Assembly: GCF_052048155.1 (NCBI RefSeq)
Contig: NZ_JBNAIK010000010.1
Location: forward strand, 1-13,223
Origin: HIMB114 sp052048155
Lineage (GTDB): Bacteria > Pseudomonadota > Alphaproteobacteria > Pelagibacterales > Pelagibacteraceae
Direction: 5' to 3'
Length of the DNA: 13,223 bases
Shown here: positions 1 through 6,127 of the stretch, one piece after another
How the letters are laid out: each line of letters begins with the position of its first letter
Position numbering within the stretch: the first letter of the stretch is position 1
The notes under the pieces: generated by a model
Told to the model about the DNA's origin: nothing
What the model saw: the letters and a program-made list of their open reading frames with translations, nothing else
Databases searched by the model: none
Made by a program: the position numbers and the translations under genes

Positions 1-174
1 GTACTTTTTCTTTACTACAGATCTTTTGCCTTTTTTTATTTCTGTAACATCTTGAGTTGGAACTAAAATTTCACCAAACTTTGATCCTAAATCTGCTTTT
101 TCAAGCTCTTCTTTTATCTGTTCAGAAACCTTTTTTTCTGCACTAGCATGGGCTTGAACAATATACCATTTCAT
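1..174 (-). CDS. nusG: Transcription termination/antitermination factor NusG, N-terminal part (cut by window edge)
   Basis: The reading frame is open from the ATG at 174 to the window edge and gives 58 residues beginning MKWYIVQAHASAEKKV. This is the start of the NusG NGN domain, where family members read M-K-W-Y-x-V followed by an aromatic or small residue stretch and E-K-K-V, and later E-I-L-V-P-T, which is also seen here at about residues 36-41. NusG binds the clamp of RNA polymerase, suppresses pausing and couples transcription to translation or Rho. The C-terminal KOW domain lies outside the window. The start follows the secE stop by 3 nt, so the two are surely cotranscribed, as in most bacteria. 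A weak purine-rich TAGG lies upstream of the ATG. Identification is confident from the N-terminus plus the secE context. Confidence 0.93.
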   Translation of the reverse strand, partial: MKWYIVQAHASAEKKVSEQIKEELEKADLGSKFGEILVPTQDVTEIKKGKRSVVKKKY

Positions 175-177
175 AAC

Positions 178-360
178 TTAACCTATCAAAAACCCTAACC
201 CAAATTTAAAAATTTGATCTAAAAGCAAAAAAAACAAAGAAGCAATGATTGCCATGAAAATCACTGTAACCGAACCCATCAAAGTTTCTTTTCTTGATGG
301 CCAAGTAATTTTAAATGCTTCTTGTTTTACAGATCTGAAAAAATTTATAGGGTTTTGCAT
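178..360 (-). CDS. secE: Preprotein translocase subunit SecE
   Basis: This 60-residue protein is the short, single-membrane-span form of SecE usual outside enterobacteria. The family signature is visible at about residues 11-29: E-A-F-K-I-T-W-P-S-R-K-E-T followed by the start of the membrane segment. One hydrophobic helix fills about residues 29-58. SecE clamps the two halves of the SecY channel in the inner membrane and is essential for Sec export. It lies between tRNA-Trp (16 nt upstream of its ATG) and nusG (3 nt downstream of its stop), the standard tuf-trnW-secE-nusG order. No Shine-Dalgarno sequence is visible before the ATG, so translation initiation probably relies on the A-rich leader. 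Confidence 0.95.
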   Translation of the reverse strand: MQNPINFFRSVKQEAFKITWPSRKETLMGSVTVIFMAIIASLFFLLLDQIFKFGLGFLIG

Positions 361-376
361 TTTAGTTTTAGCTTAT

Positions 377-452
377 TGGCAGGAGCGGAGGGACTTGAAC
401 CCTCAACCCCGGGTTTTGGAGACCCGTACTCTACCAATTGAGCTACACTCCT
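377..452 (-). tRNA. tRNA-Trp (anticodon CCA)
   Basis: Read on the minus strand this is a 76-nt cloverleaf. The acceptor AGGAGTG pairs with CGCTCCT (one G-U type pair), the T loop reads TTCAAGT, and the anticodon stem CGGGT/ACCCG encloses loop CTCCAAA. The anticodon CCA lies at 417-419. The discriminator is G and the terminal CCA is encoded (377-379). It sits between tuf and secE, the conserved location of a tRNA-Trp gene, and is probably processed out of the tuf-secE-nusG transcript. Confidence 0.97.
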
Positions 453-475
453 TCTTTAATGTTATAAAGTGAAGC

Positions 476-1663
476 CTACTCTATAATCTTAGTTACTACT
501 CCAGCTCCTACTGTTCTTCCACCCTCACGAATTGCAAACTTCAAACCATCATTCATTGCAATTGGGTTAATCAAAGTAACAGTCATTTTTGCGTTATCTC
601 CAGGCATAATCATTTCAGTACCCTCTGGTAATGTTACTTCTCCAGTAACGTCAGTTGTTCTGAAATAAAACTGAGGTCTGTATTTTGAGAAGAATGGAGT
701 GTGTCTTCCACCTTCTTCTTTTTTCAAAATATATGCCTCTGCTTCAAATTTTGTGTGTGGTTTAATTGAACCAGGTTTTGCGAGTACCTGTCCTCTTTCA
801 ACTTGGTCTCTATCAATACCTCTTAATAAAGCCCCGATGTTATCTCCGGCTTCACCAGTATCAAGAAGTTTTCTAAACATCTCAACTCCAGTACAAACCG
901 TTTTTTGAGTTTCCTTAATACCAATAATTTCTAATTCATCGTTAGTATTAACAACACCTTGCTCAATTCTTCCAGTAACAACCGTTCCTCTTCCAGAAAT
1001 TGAGAACACGTCTTCAATTGGCATTAGGAAAGGTTTATCTTTTGGTCTTTCAGGTTGAGGAATAGTTTCATCAACCGCTTTCATTAATTCTTCAATTGGT
1101 TTAACGCCTAATTCAGCATCACCTTCAATTGCTTTTAATGCAGAACCTTTAATGATTGGAATTGTATCTCCTGGAAATTGATATGATGTCAACAGTTCTC
1201 TAATTTCCATTTCAACTAATTCTAATAATTCTTTATCCTGTACAGTGTCCACTTTGTTTAAAAATACCACAATTGCAGGAACACCAACTTGTCTTGCTAA
1301 AAGAATATGCTCTCTGGTTTGAGGCATTGGTCCATCTGCTGCATTCACAACTAAAATCGCACCGTCCATTTGCGCTGCACCTGTAATCATATTTTTTACA
1401 TAGTCAGCGTGTCCTGGGCAATCAACGTGTGCATAGTGACGTTTTTCAGTTTCATATTCAACGTGAGCCGTTGAAATTGTAATTCCTCTTTCTTTTTCTT
1501 CTGGAGCTTTATCAATCTGATCATAAGCAACAAAGTTTGCTCCACCTTTTTCAGACATAACTTTAGTTATTGCTGCTGTTAACGTAGTTTTACCATGGTC
1601 TACATGTCCGATTGTTCCAATATTACAATGCGGTTTACTTCTATCGAATTTTTCTTTTGACAT
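476..1663 (-). CDS. tuf: Elongation factor Tu
   Basis: EF-Tu of 395 residues, a normal family length. It is the GTPase that carries aminoacyl-tRNA to the ribosomal A site. The G-domain motifs are all present: GHVDHGKT at 19-26 (P loop), DCPGH at 81-85 with the catalytic His85, NKVD at 136-139 and the G-S-A-L-K-A motif. Domains 2 and 3 follow, with the expected end GAGVVTKIIE. The ATG at 1663 was chosen because it matches the family N-terminus MSKEKFDRSKPHCNIGTIGH and has a good ribosome binding site (AGGAGA about 10 nt upstream). An in-frame upstream start at 1735 would run into tRNA-Gly and is rejected. It lies between tRNA-Gly and tRNA-Trp, as in the tufB locus of many proteobacteria. Confidence 0.98.
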   Translation of the reverse strand: MSKEKFDRSKPHCNIGTIGHVDHGKTTLTAAITKVMSEKGGANFVAYDQIDKAPEEKERGITISTAHVEYETEKRHYAHVDCPGHADYVKNMITGAAQMDGAILVVNAADGPMPQTREHILLARQVGVPAIVVFLNKVDTVQDKELLELVEMEIRELLTSYQFPGDTIPIIKGSALKAIEGDAELGVKPIEELMKAVDETIPQPERPKDKPFLMPIEDVFSISGRGTVVTGRIEQGVVNTNDELEIIGIKETQKTVCTGVEMFRKLLDTGEAGDNIGALLRGIDRDQVERGQVLAKPGSIKPHTKFEAEAYILKKEEGGRHTPFFSKYRPQFYFRTTDVTGEVTLPEGTEMIMPGDNAKMTVTLINPIAMNDGLKFAIREGGRTVGAGVVTKIIE

Positions 1664-1703
1664 CTTATTATATTTCTCTCCTAATTTTTTTATTTTTCCA
1701 TTC

Positions 1704-1777
1704 TGGAGCGGGTGATGAGAATCGAACTCACGCAACCAGCTTGGAAGGCTGGAGTTCTACCACTGAACTACACCCGC
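1704..1777 (-). tRNA. tRNA-Gly (anticodon TCC)
   Basis: A 74-nt cloverleaf on the minus strand. The acceptor GCGGGTG pairs with CACCCGC, the anticodon stem CCAGC/GCTGG encloses CTTCCAA, and the T loop is TTCGATT. The anticodon TCC is at 1743-1745. The discriminator is T and CCA is encoded at the 3' end (1704-1706). It lies 49 nt after tRNA-Tyr and 40 nt before the tuf start, so it is likely part of one tRNA-tuf transcript. Confidence 0.97.
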
Positions 1778-1826
1778 GTAAAGGGGGTATTTACTCATTT
1801 GACCTCTAGTTTCAAGTGATTTTTTA

Positions 1827-1912
<86 letters not shown>

Positions 1913-1925
1913 TTTAAAAAATGCT

Positions 1926-1953
1926 GTTATATTAAAATAATTATTTAAAACAA
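1926..1953 (-). promoter_or_regulatory. Probable sigma-70 type promoter of the tRNA-Tyr/tuf operon
   Basis: On the minus strand a TATAAC hexamer (1926-1931) lies 16 bp downstream of TTGTTT (1948-1953). Initiation about 7 nt after the -10 would fall just before the 5' end of tRNA-Tyr at 1912. The -10 matches 5 of 6 consensus bases and the -35 only 3 of 6. In DNA this AT-rich such matches are easy to find by chance, so position in front of a strong stable-RNA operon is the main support. Confidence 0.4.
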
Positions 1954-1984
1954 ATGAAAAAAGTAAATATTTGAAATTATTATT

Positions 1985-2695
1985 ATGAGCAAAAATTCAA
2001 AGTTTTGGGTTGCAGGTAGGCATTCAGTACTTGAAGCGCTAAAAAATACAAATAACAAAATTTTTAAAATAATTTTACAAAATAAAGATAATTTAAAATT
2101 TATTGATAAATCTCTACAAAAACAAGTTCGAATAGCTTCAAATAAAGATATACTATCATTAATAAACAATGCAGATATTAGCCATCAGGGTTTTTTGGCT
2201 GAAATACAGAGAACAAATTTGGAAATCCCAAAATCTGAAATTTTTAAACAAAAAAACATTATTATTCTTGATGGAATAAATGATCAAAGAAATATCGGTT
2301 CAATAATTAGAACAGCCTATGCGTTTAATATTAAAACACTGATAGTCAACAAAGATGAATTTAAAGAAAAAAGTATTTTATTAAATAAAACAGCAAGTGG
2401 GATACTTGAAAAAATTAAAATATTTAAAACCTCAAATGTAGTCAATATTATTAAAGAATTAAAAAAAAATAACTTTTGGATTTTTTGTTTTGATAGCAAT
2501 TCAAATACTTTTTTTGATAAAAAAATATTGTCTGATAAAAATATTTTTATCTTTGGGTCTGAAAACAAAGGAGCAAGAAGTATTGTAAAAAAACTTAGTG
2601 ACTACCGGGTCAAAATAAAAATCAATCCAGAAGTAGATAGCTTAAATGTTTCAACATCTGTAGCATCCGCTTTAACAATATTAAATCTAAATTAA
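1985..2695 (+). CDS. rlmB: SpoU/TrmH-family RNA 2'-O-methyltransferase, probably 23S rRNA Gm2251 methyltransferase RlmB
   Basis: The 236-residue protein starts MSKNSKFWVAGRHSVLEAL, the RlmB-type substrate-binding N-terminus in which the W-x-x-G-x-H-x-V-x-x-A-L pattern is typical. The knotted SPOUT methyltransferase domain follows. Motif 1 spans residues 96-110 with Asn103 and Arg109 (N-I-G-S-I-I-R-T), motif 2 is GSENKG at 191-196, and motif 3 spans 212-224 with D-S-L-N-V-S. These bind S-adenosylmethionine in the knot. RlmB methylates the ribose of G2251 in the 23S rRNA P loop, but the related TrmH group acts on tRNA, so exact target is inferred from length and N-terminus. The gene is divergent from tRNA-Tyr (72-nt spacer) and its TAA overlaps the stop of the next gene on the other strand. 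It is very AT-rich, and no Shine-Dalgarno is visible before the ATG. Confidence 0.88.
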   Translation: MSKNSKFWVAGRHSVLEALKNTNNKIFKIILQNKDNLKFIDKSLQKQVRIASNKDILSLINNADISHQGFLAEIQRTNLEIPKSEIFKQKNIIILDGINDQRNIGSIIRTAYAFNIKTLIVNKDEFKEKSILLNKTASGILEKIKIFKTSNVVNIIKELKKNNFWIFCFDSNSNTFFDKKILSDKNIFIFGSENKGARSIVKKLSDYRVKIKINPEVDSLNVSTSVASALTILNLN

Positions 2696-4377
2696 TAATT
2701 TTTTATATTTTTAAATAATTCAGGAAAGTAATCTTTGTACTTTTCCCAGGCTTTAACCGAAGATGAATAAATAGGCTGACGAACTTGCATAGTGCTTACA
2801 GTTTGAACTGCCCTTTTATTTTTAAAAAAATTTAAACAATTATGTTCAAATTCTAAATTACAAAAATCTAATAGTGATTTAATTTGATTTTCAGTATCAT
2901 TTATTATTAACTCATATTTAAAATCATAAATAAAATCACTATATAAGTTTTTCCAAAATTTCATATAATCTACATATTGATTAAAAAAATTTGAAAGATC
3001 ATCCTGATCGTAGGCCCAAGCAAGCTTATCTGTACCAAAATTATTTTTATAAATCGAAAGACAGGTGTCTCTGCCATCTCTAACACAATGTATTATCTTT
3101 GCGTCAGGTAGTGCATGGTAAATCAATCCAATTAATTTAAAATTTAAAGGCATCTTATCAGTTACAAAATCTTTCTTGTTAGAAATTTTATCTAACTCAC
3201 TAATATAAAGATCTGACAATTTATTTAATTTTTTTTTGGTATCCTCTTCAAAACATTTTGGAAAATCGTCAAAAGATTTGTGAGGAAAAGCCTGTTGTAA
3301 GCTATCTGCTAAAAAAAAGATTTCATCTCCACCTTCTACTTTACTATGAGATGAAAGGATTTGTTCCACAAGTGTAGTTCCTGACCTTGGCATTCCTAAA
3401 ATAAAAATAGGCACAGGTTTACTTCTGCTAACATTTTTTTGAATCCTGTTTTTTATACTACCAAATAAATCCCTGTGTAATTCAAACTCTTGTATTTCAT
3501 TTTTAAAATTATAATTGAATTCCTCTCGTCTCTGATTGTTTGAAAAAATTAAATATTTACTAGCTTCCTCTGGCATTTTCATATCATCATATGCTTTTCC
3601 AATGGCAAATCCTATCTCGGCCTTGTCTTTTAATGAGTAATTCTTTGAATTGTATAGTTTTACCATTTCCTTAAGATGTTTATCCTCTTTGTCTTTGTAT
3701 TTAATAAGAACACTTAAATCCTTGTGTAAGTGGGGATTGTTAGGATCTAATTCTAAAGATTTATTAAATATTTTTAATGCTTCCTTCGTTTTATCTTGGG
3801 ATCTATATGCATTTGCTAAATTACCAAGTGTTACAACATTATTTTTATCTAATTTTAGTGCATGATTATATTTTATTACTGCTTCATCTATATTTTTATT
3901 AAGCGTATAAGCTGCTCCAGTTAAATTTAAAATTTCTACCTTTTGACCTGTATCAATTTTATTTTCGTATTTAGTATAAATTTTTTCTAACAAATCTATT
4001 GCATTTTTATATTCGTAATTAAAATAATATGCTCTTGCTAAAAAATACTCTCCATCGAATTCATTTTCCTCTAAATTTAAATATTTTTTTAAAAAATCAA
4101 TTGAAGATTTATACATTTTAAAATGTAAATATAATCTTCCAAGATTCAAATATGGGGGTGCATAACTCTTATTTATTGAAATACATTTTGCAAAAAATTG
4201 TATTGATTTATTAAAATCTTTTTTGATTTCGAGAAAAACTCCATACAAATTCAGAAGAACTGGACTCTCCCTATTCTCTTTGATTTGGAACAATCTATTA
4301 ATTTCTCTTTCAAAATCTTTAAGACGTTCTTTTTTTAAATAAGATAATAATTGGTTATAAATTTGGTCTTGGTTCAT
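2692..4377 (-). CDS. TPR-repeat protein with C-terminal PAPS-dependent sulfotransferase domain
   Basis: This 561-residue fusion has two parts. Residues about 1-290 are tandem tetratricopeptide repeats, clearest at 74-108, 147-178 and 181-214 (N-L-A-N-A-Y-R ... A-L-K-I-F-N-K-S-L-E-L-D-P-N-N). Residues about 320-561 form a sulfotransferase domain. GMPRSGTT at 328-335 is the 5'-phosphosulfate loop, and RDGRDTCLSIY at 433-443 is the 3'-phosphate-binding segment with Arg433 and Ser441. Such proteins move sulfate from PAPS to an acceptor, with the TPR part presumably holding a protein or glycan. The acceptor is unknown here. There is no signal peptide or membrane span, so it should be cytoplasmic. 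The ATG at 4377 was preferred over an in-frame GTG at 4392 that lies inside the terminator hairpin of the upstream porin. No Shine-Dalgarno is possible because a U tract directly precedes the ATG. Family is clear; function of this copy is not. Confidence 0.88.
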   Translation of the reverse strand: MNQDQIYNQLLSYLKKERLKDFEREINRLFQIKENRESPVLLNLYGVFLEIKKDFNKSIQFFAKCISINKSYAPPYLNLGRLYLHFKMYKSSIDFLKKYLNLEENEFDGEYFLARAYYFNYEYKNAIDLLEKIYTKYENKIDTGQKVEILNLTGAAYTLNKNIDEAVIKYNHALKLDKNNVVTLGNLANAYRSQDKTKEALKIFNKSLELDPNNPHLHKDLSVLIKYKDKEDKHLKEMVKLYNSKNYSLKDKAEIGFAIGKAYDDMKMPEEASKYLIFSNNQRREEFNYNFKNEIQEFELHRDLFGSIKNRIQKNVSRSKPVPIFILGMPRSGTTLVEQILSSHSKVEGGDEIFFLADSLQQAFPHKSFDDFPKCFEEDTKKKLNKLSDLYISELDKISNKKDFVTDKMPLNFKLIGLIYHALPDAKIIHCVRDGRDTCLSIYKNNFGTDKLAWAYDQDDLSNFFNQYVDYMKFWKNLYSDFIYDFKYELIINDTENQIKSLLDFCNLEFEHNCLNFFKNKRAVQTVSTMQVRQPIYSSSVKAWEKYKDYFPELFKNIKNY

Positions 4378-4414
4378 AAAAAAAAGGCCCACATTAATAT
4401 AATGTGGGCCTTTT
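4378..4414 (-). terminator. Intrinsic terminator of the porin gene
   Basis: A perfect 10-bp GC-containing stem (4386-4395 with 4401-4410, GGCCCACATT/AATGTGGGCC) closes a 5-nt loop and can be extended by 4 A-T pairs. On the minus strand it is followed by eight T residues (4378-4385). It lies 25 nt after the porin stop codon. This is the best intrinsic terminator in the window. Its U tract directly abuts the start codon of the TPR-sulfotransferase. On the plus strand only four T follow the stem, so it is mainly a minus-strand terminator. Confidence 0.9.
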
Positions 4415-4424
4415 GGTAATTCAA
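4396..4424 (-). promoter_or_regulatory. Possible promoter for the TPR-sulfotransferase, embedded in the terminator
   Basis: On the minus strand TTGAAT (4419-4424) and TATATT (4396-4401) are separated by exactly 17 bp. They match consensus at 4 of 6 and 5 of 6 positions. The -10 hexamer is in the loop of the porin terminator. Initiation about 7 nt later would give a leader of roughly 11-12 nt that is mostly U before the ATG at 4377. The match could be chance in AT-rich DNA, but spacing and placement are good and no other promoter is possible outside the porin coding end. Confidence 0.4.
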
Positions 4425-4438
4425 CTAAGTTAAGTTAA

Positions 4439-5443
4439 TTAAAACTTACCTACAGTTCTGATCTGGAATGCATCACCGTCAGAAGCAGAGTTACCTGCTA
4501 CGTTGTCGATTTCTGCATAAGAAATTTCAAGACCTAAACCGCCCATGTTGTAACCAACAGAAACCATAGTAGTTTCTTCTTCGTTAGCTAAATCAGTGCC
4601 GTTTGTATCACCATCTGTTTCTTCATAGTTTAATGAAACTGAGAAGTTATCATTGATAGCGTAACCAACACCAATTGAGTCAGTTTTGTACTCATCTTGA
4701 GCAGCAGCTAAAGCTAAGTTTTCAGTTTCAGCTCTGTTCACACCCACTGAAATGTTACCAAAGTTATAAGTAGCACCAATGTTTGTTGATTTTTGGTCTT
4801 CGTTTCCGTTTTTACCAGTAACATCGTTCATACCAGCTTTAACGCTTAATCCGTCAACGCCTAAGTTAGATGAAACAACGATGTTCATAGCAGAACCACC
4901 TGTAGTAGCACTTACAGTGTTAGAAGAGTCTCCTCCACCACCTTGTGTTACTGAAATGTCTGGAACGATGAACGCAGAAATTTTTCCGCCATCAAATTTT
5001 TGAGCGAATAAAATTCCTGTTGCGTTTGTTACTTTAGCACCACCACAAACTGTTTCGATTGCAGCAGAACCAATGTTTTTACCAACTGTACAAGCTCTGT
5101 CACCCACTGTTGGAATGTTAGTGAATGATAAACTTGGAGCAAAGTCAGCACCTAAGCCTACAGTTGTATCTCCGTTAGTAATTGAAATTACTGGAGCTTC
5201 GATTGCAGCATCTTCTAATTTGAAAGATGTAGTGATTGTTCCGATATCAGCATCTTTAGAACCAGAAAACTTTACAGTTTCCTCAGAACCTAAAGCACCT
5301 GATGAATCAGAACCAGTGTCTTCAGCTGAGTTGTATGTATATTCTACAGCACCAGATATACTAGCCGCAGAATGTGCAGCAGTACCAGCTGCTAATACAG
5401 ACGAAATCAAAGCAGTAGACAATAATAGTTTATTGTTTTTCAT
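4439..5443 (-). CDS. Outer-membrane porin-like beta-barrel protein
   Basis: The 334-residue precursor begins MKNNKLLLSTALISSVLAAG, a Sec signal peptide with cleavage somewhere near residues 23-27 (A-A-H-S-A-A). The mature part is rich in Gly, Ser, Thr, Asn and acidic residues with alternating hydrophobic strands such as ISVGVNRAE, SIGVGYAI, FSVSLNYEE and LGLEISYAEI. It ends in Phe (V-G-K-F), the C-terminal aromatic residue used by the BAM machinery in outer-membrane barrels. Cys118 and Cys133 could form a disulfide in an extracellular loop. It resembles the abundant porins of alphaproteobacteria, which let small solutes through the outer membrane; solute specificity cannot be told. Its third codon positions are richer in G and C than its neighbours, it has a clear ribosome binding site (AAGGAAA) and it has its own terminator, all consistent with very high expression. 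The ATG at 5443 is chosen for the signal peptide and ribosome binding site. Confidence 0.85.
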   Translation of the reverse strand: MKNNKLLLSTALISSVLAAGTAAHSAASISGAVEYTYNSAEDTGSDSSGALGSEETVKFSGSKDADIGTITTSFKLEDAAIEAPVISITNGDTTVGLGADFAPSLSFTNIPTVGDRACTVGKNIGSAAIETVCGGAKVTNATGILFAQKFDGGKISAFIVPDISVTQGGGGDSSNTVSATTGGSAMNIVVSSNLGVDGLSVKAGMNDVTGKNGNEDQKSTNIGATYNFGNISVGVNRAETENLALAAAQDEYKTDSIGVGYAINDNFSVSLNYEETDGDTNGTDLANEEETTMVSVGYNMGGLGLEISYAEIDNVAGNSASDGDAFQIRTVGKF

Positions 5444-5494
5444 TGTTTTCCTTTCGTTAAAAAACAAGTGTTTATCCCTTCATTTGCAAACATT

Positions 5495-5517
5495 CTCAAC
5501 AAACTATAGGTTTTGAG
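5495..5517. repeat. Imperfect inverted repeat upstream of the porin gene
   Basis: CTCAA at 5495-5499 pairs with TTGAG at 5513-5517. Inside it AAC (5502-5504) pairs with GTT (5510-5512 region, one base offset) around a central TATA. It lies 51-74 nt upstream of the porin start, so it would be either in the promoter or in the 5' untranslated leader. It could be an operator half-site pair or a small leader hairpin. No regulator binding site that I know matches it. Confidence 0.3.
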
Positions 5518-5561
5518 CAAAAAATATTAAAATGTGTTACATTTATGCAACAACTAACATC

Positions 5562-5589
5562 TTGAATTAATAAAATTAACGGATATTAG
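5562..5589 (+). promoter_or_regulatory. Possible promoter of the DUF3576 lipoprotein gene
   Basis: TTGAAT (5562-5567) and TATTAG (5584-5589) are 16 bp apart. Transcription would begin about 5-8 nt before the ATG at 5602, giving a nearly leaderless message. That fits the lack of a Shine-Dalgarno sequence. The hexamers match consensus at only 4 of 6 positions each, so this is a weak call within the 158-bp divergent spacer shared with the porin gene. Confidence 0.25.
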
Positions 5590-5601
5590 ACTTTATTTAA
5601 T

Positions 5602-6126
5602 ATGAAAAATAAGCTTATTTCAACACTTTTAGCAGTCTTAGCCTCATTAATCTTGTTTAACTGTTCTTCTAATGAAAAATCTGGAGATGGAGAGGTTGTT
5701 AAAAAAAAAAGAAGAGAAATAAGTATGGATAAAAGGGCTGAAGAGCAAAAAACTAAGTTATTTGGCAACCTTGGAAATAATAAAAGTACAACGTTTGAGT
5801 TCTCAACATCAAATGTTTTGTGGAGAGCTTCTCTAGAATCATTAAATTTTTTACCTTTAAATACCGTTGATTACTCAGGTGGGGTTATCGTAAGCGACTG
5901 GTACTCTCCAAACCTGTCGAATGAAAGTATTAAAATTGAGATAAGATTCCTCTCAAGTGAACTTAAGGCTTCATCAGTAATGGTAAAATCATTTAAAAAA
6001 ATTTGCGAAACAAGTAAATGTCAAACCAAAAATATGGATAATTCATTCAATAAAAAAATTAAAGATAAAATAATTACAAAGGCGAGAGAAATTAAAATTT
6101 TAGATGAAACAAATAAAAAAAAGTAA
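5602..6126 (+). CDS. DUF3576-type lipoprotein of alphaproteobacteria
   Basis: The 174-residue protein has a basic N-terminus, a hydrophobic segment (residues 5-19) and Cys21 followed by Ser-Ser, so it is read as a lipoprotein anchored in the envelope. The -1 residue before Cys is Asn, which is not in the classical lipobox, so lipidation is probable rather than certain. Residues 73-131 (V-L-W-R-A-S-L-E-S-L-N-F-L-P-L, then G-G-V-I-V-S-D-W-Y-S-P) match the core pattern I recall for the alphaproteobacterial DUF3576 family, whose function is unknown to me. The tail from about residue 143 is Lys-rich. It is divergent from the porin and converges on the TPR-glycosyltransferase with a 1-nt gap. An A10 run at 5701-5710 encodes part of the KKKRR stretch; the frame is intact. 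No Shine-Dalgarno is visible. Confidence 0.75.
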   Translation: MKNKLISTLLAVLASLILFNCSSNEKSGDGEVVKKKRREISMDKRAEEQKTKLFGNLGNNKSTTFEFSTSNVLWRASLESLNFLPLNTVDYSGGVIVSDWYSPNLSNESIKIEIRFLSSELKASSVMVKSFKKICETSKCQTKNMDNSFNKKIKDKIITKAREIKILDETNKKK

Positions 6127-6127
6127 A

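Noticed and set aside
245..472. Plus-strand reading frame across secE and tRNA-Trp
   Set aside because: It is antisense to secE and a tRNA; the R-R-D-L-N-P-Q-P type peptide is a well-known artefact of translating tRNA complements. The similar frames over tRNA-Gly (1612-1809) and tRNA-Asp (7269-7523) are rejected for the same reason.
1664..1735. N-terminal extension of EF-Tu by 24 residues from an upstream in-frame start
   Set aside because: The extension runs into the 3' part of tRNA-Gly, is not part of EF-Tu, and a good AGGAGA site precedes the ATG at 1663.
4378..4392. Five-residue extension of the TPR-sulfotransferase from a GTG at 4392
   Set aside because: The GTG lies in the stem of the porin terminator and the extra residues are encoded by the U tract; the ATG at 4377 is simpler.
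5073..5516. 147-residue plus-strand reading frame opposite the porin
   Set aside because: It is antisense to a clear porin gene, has no family resemblance and is explained by the higher GC and biased codons of the porin.
5701..5710. A10 run as a frameshift in the DUF3576 gene
   Set aside because: The frame continues without a break into the recognised DUF3576 core, so the gene is intact as given.
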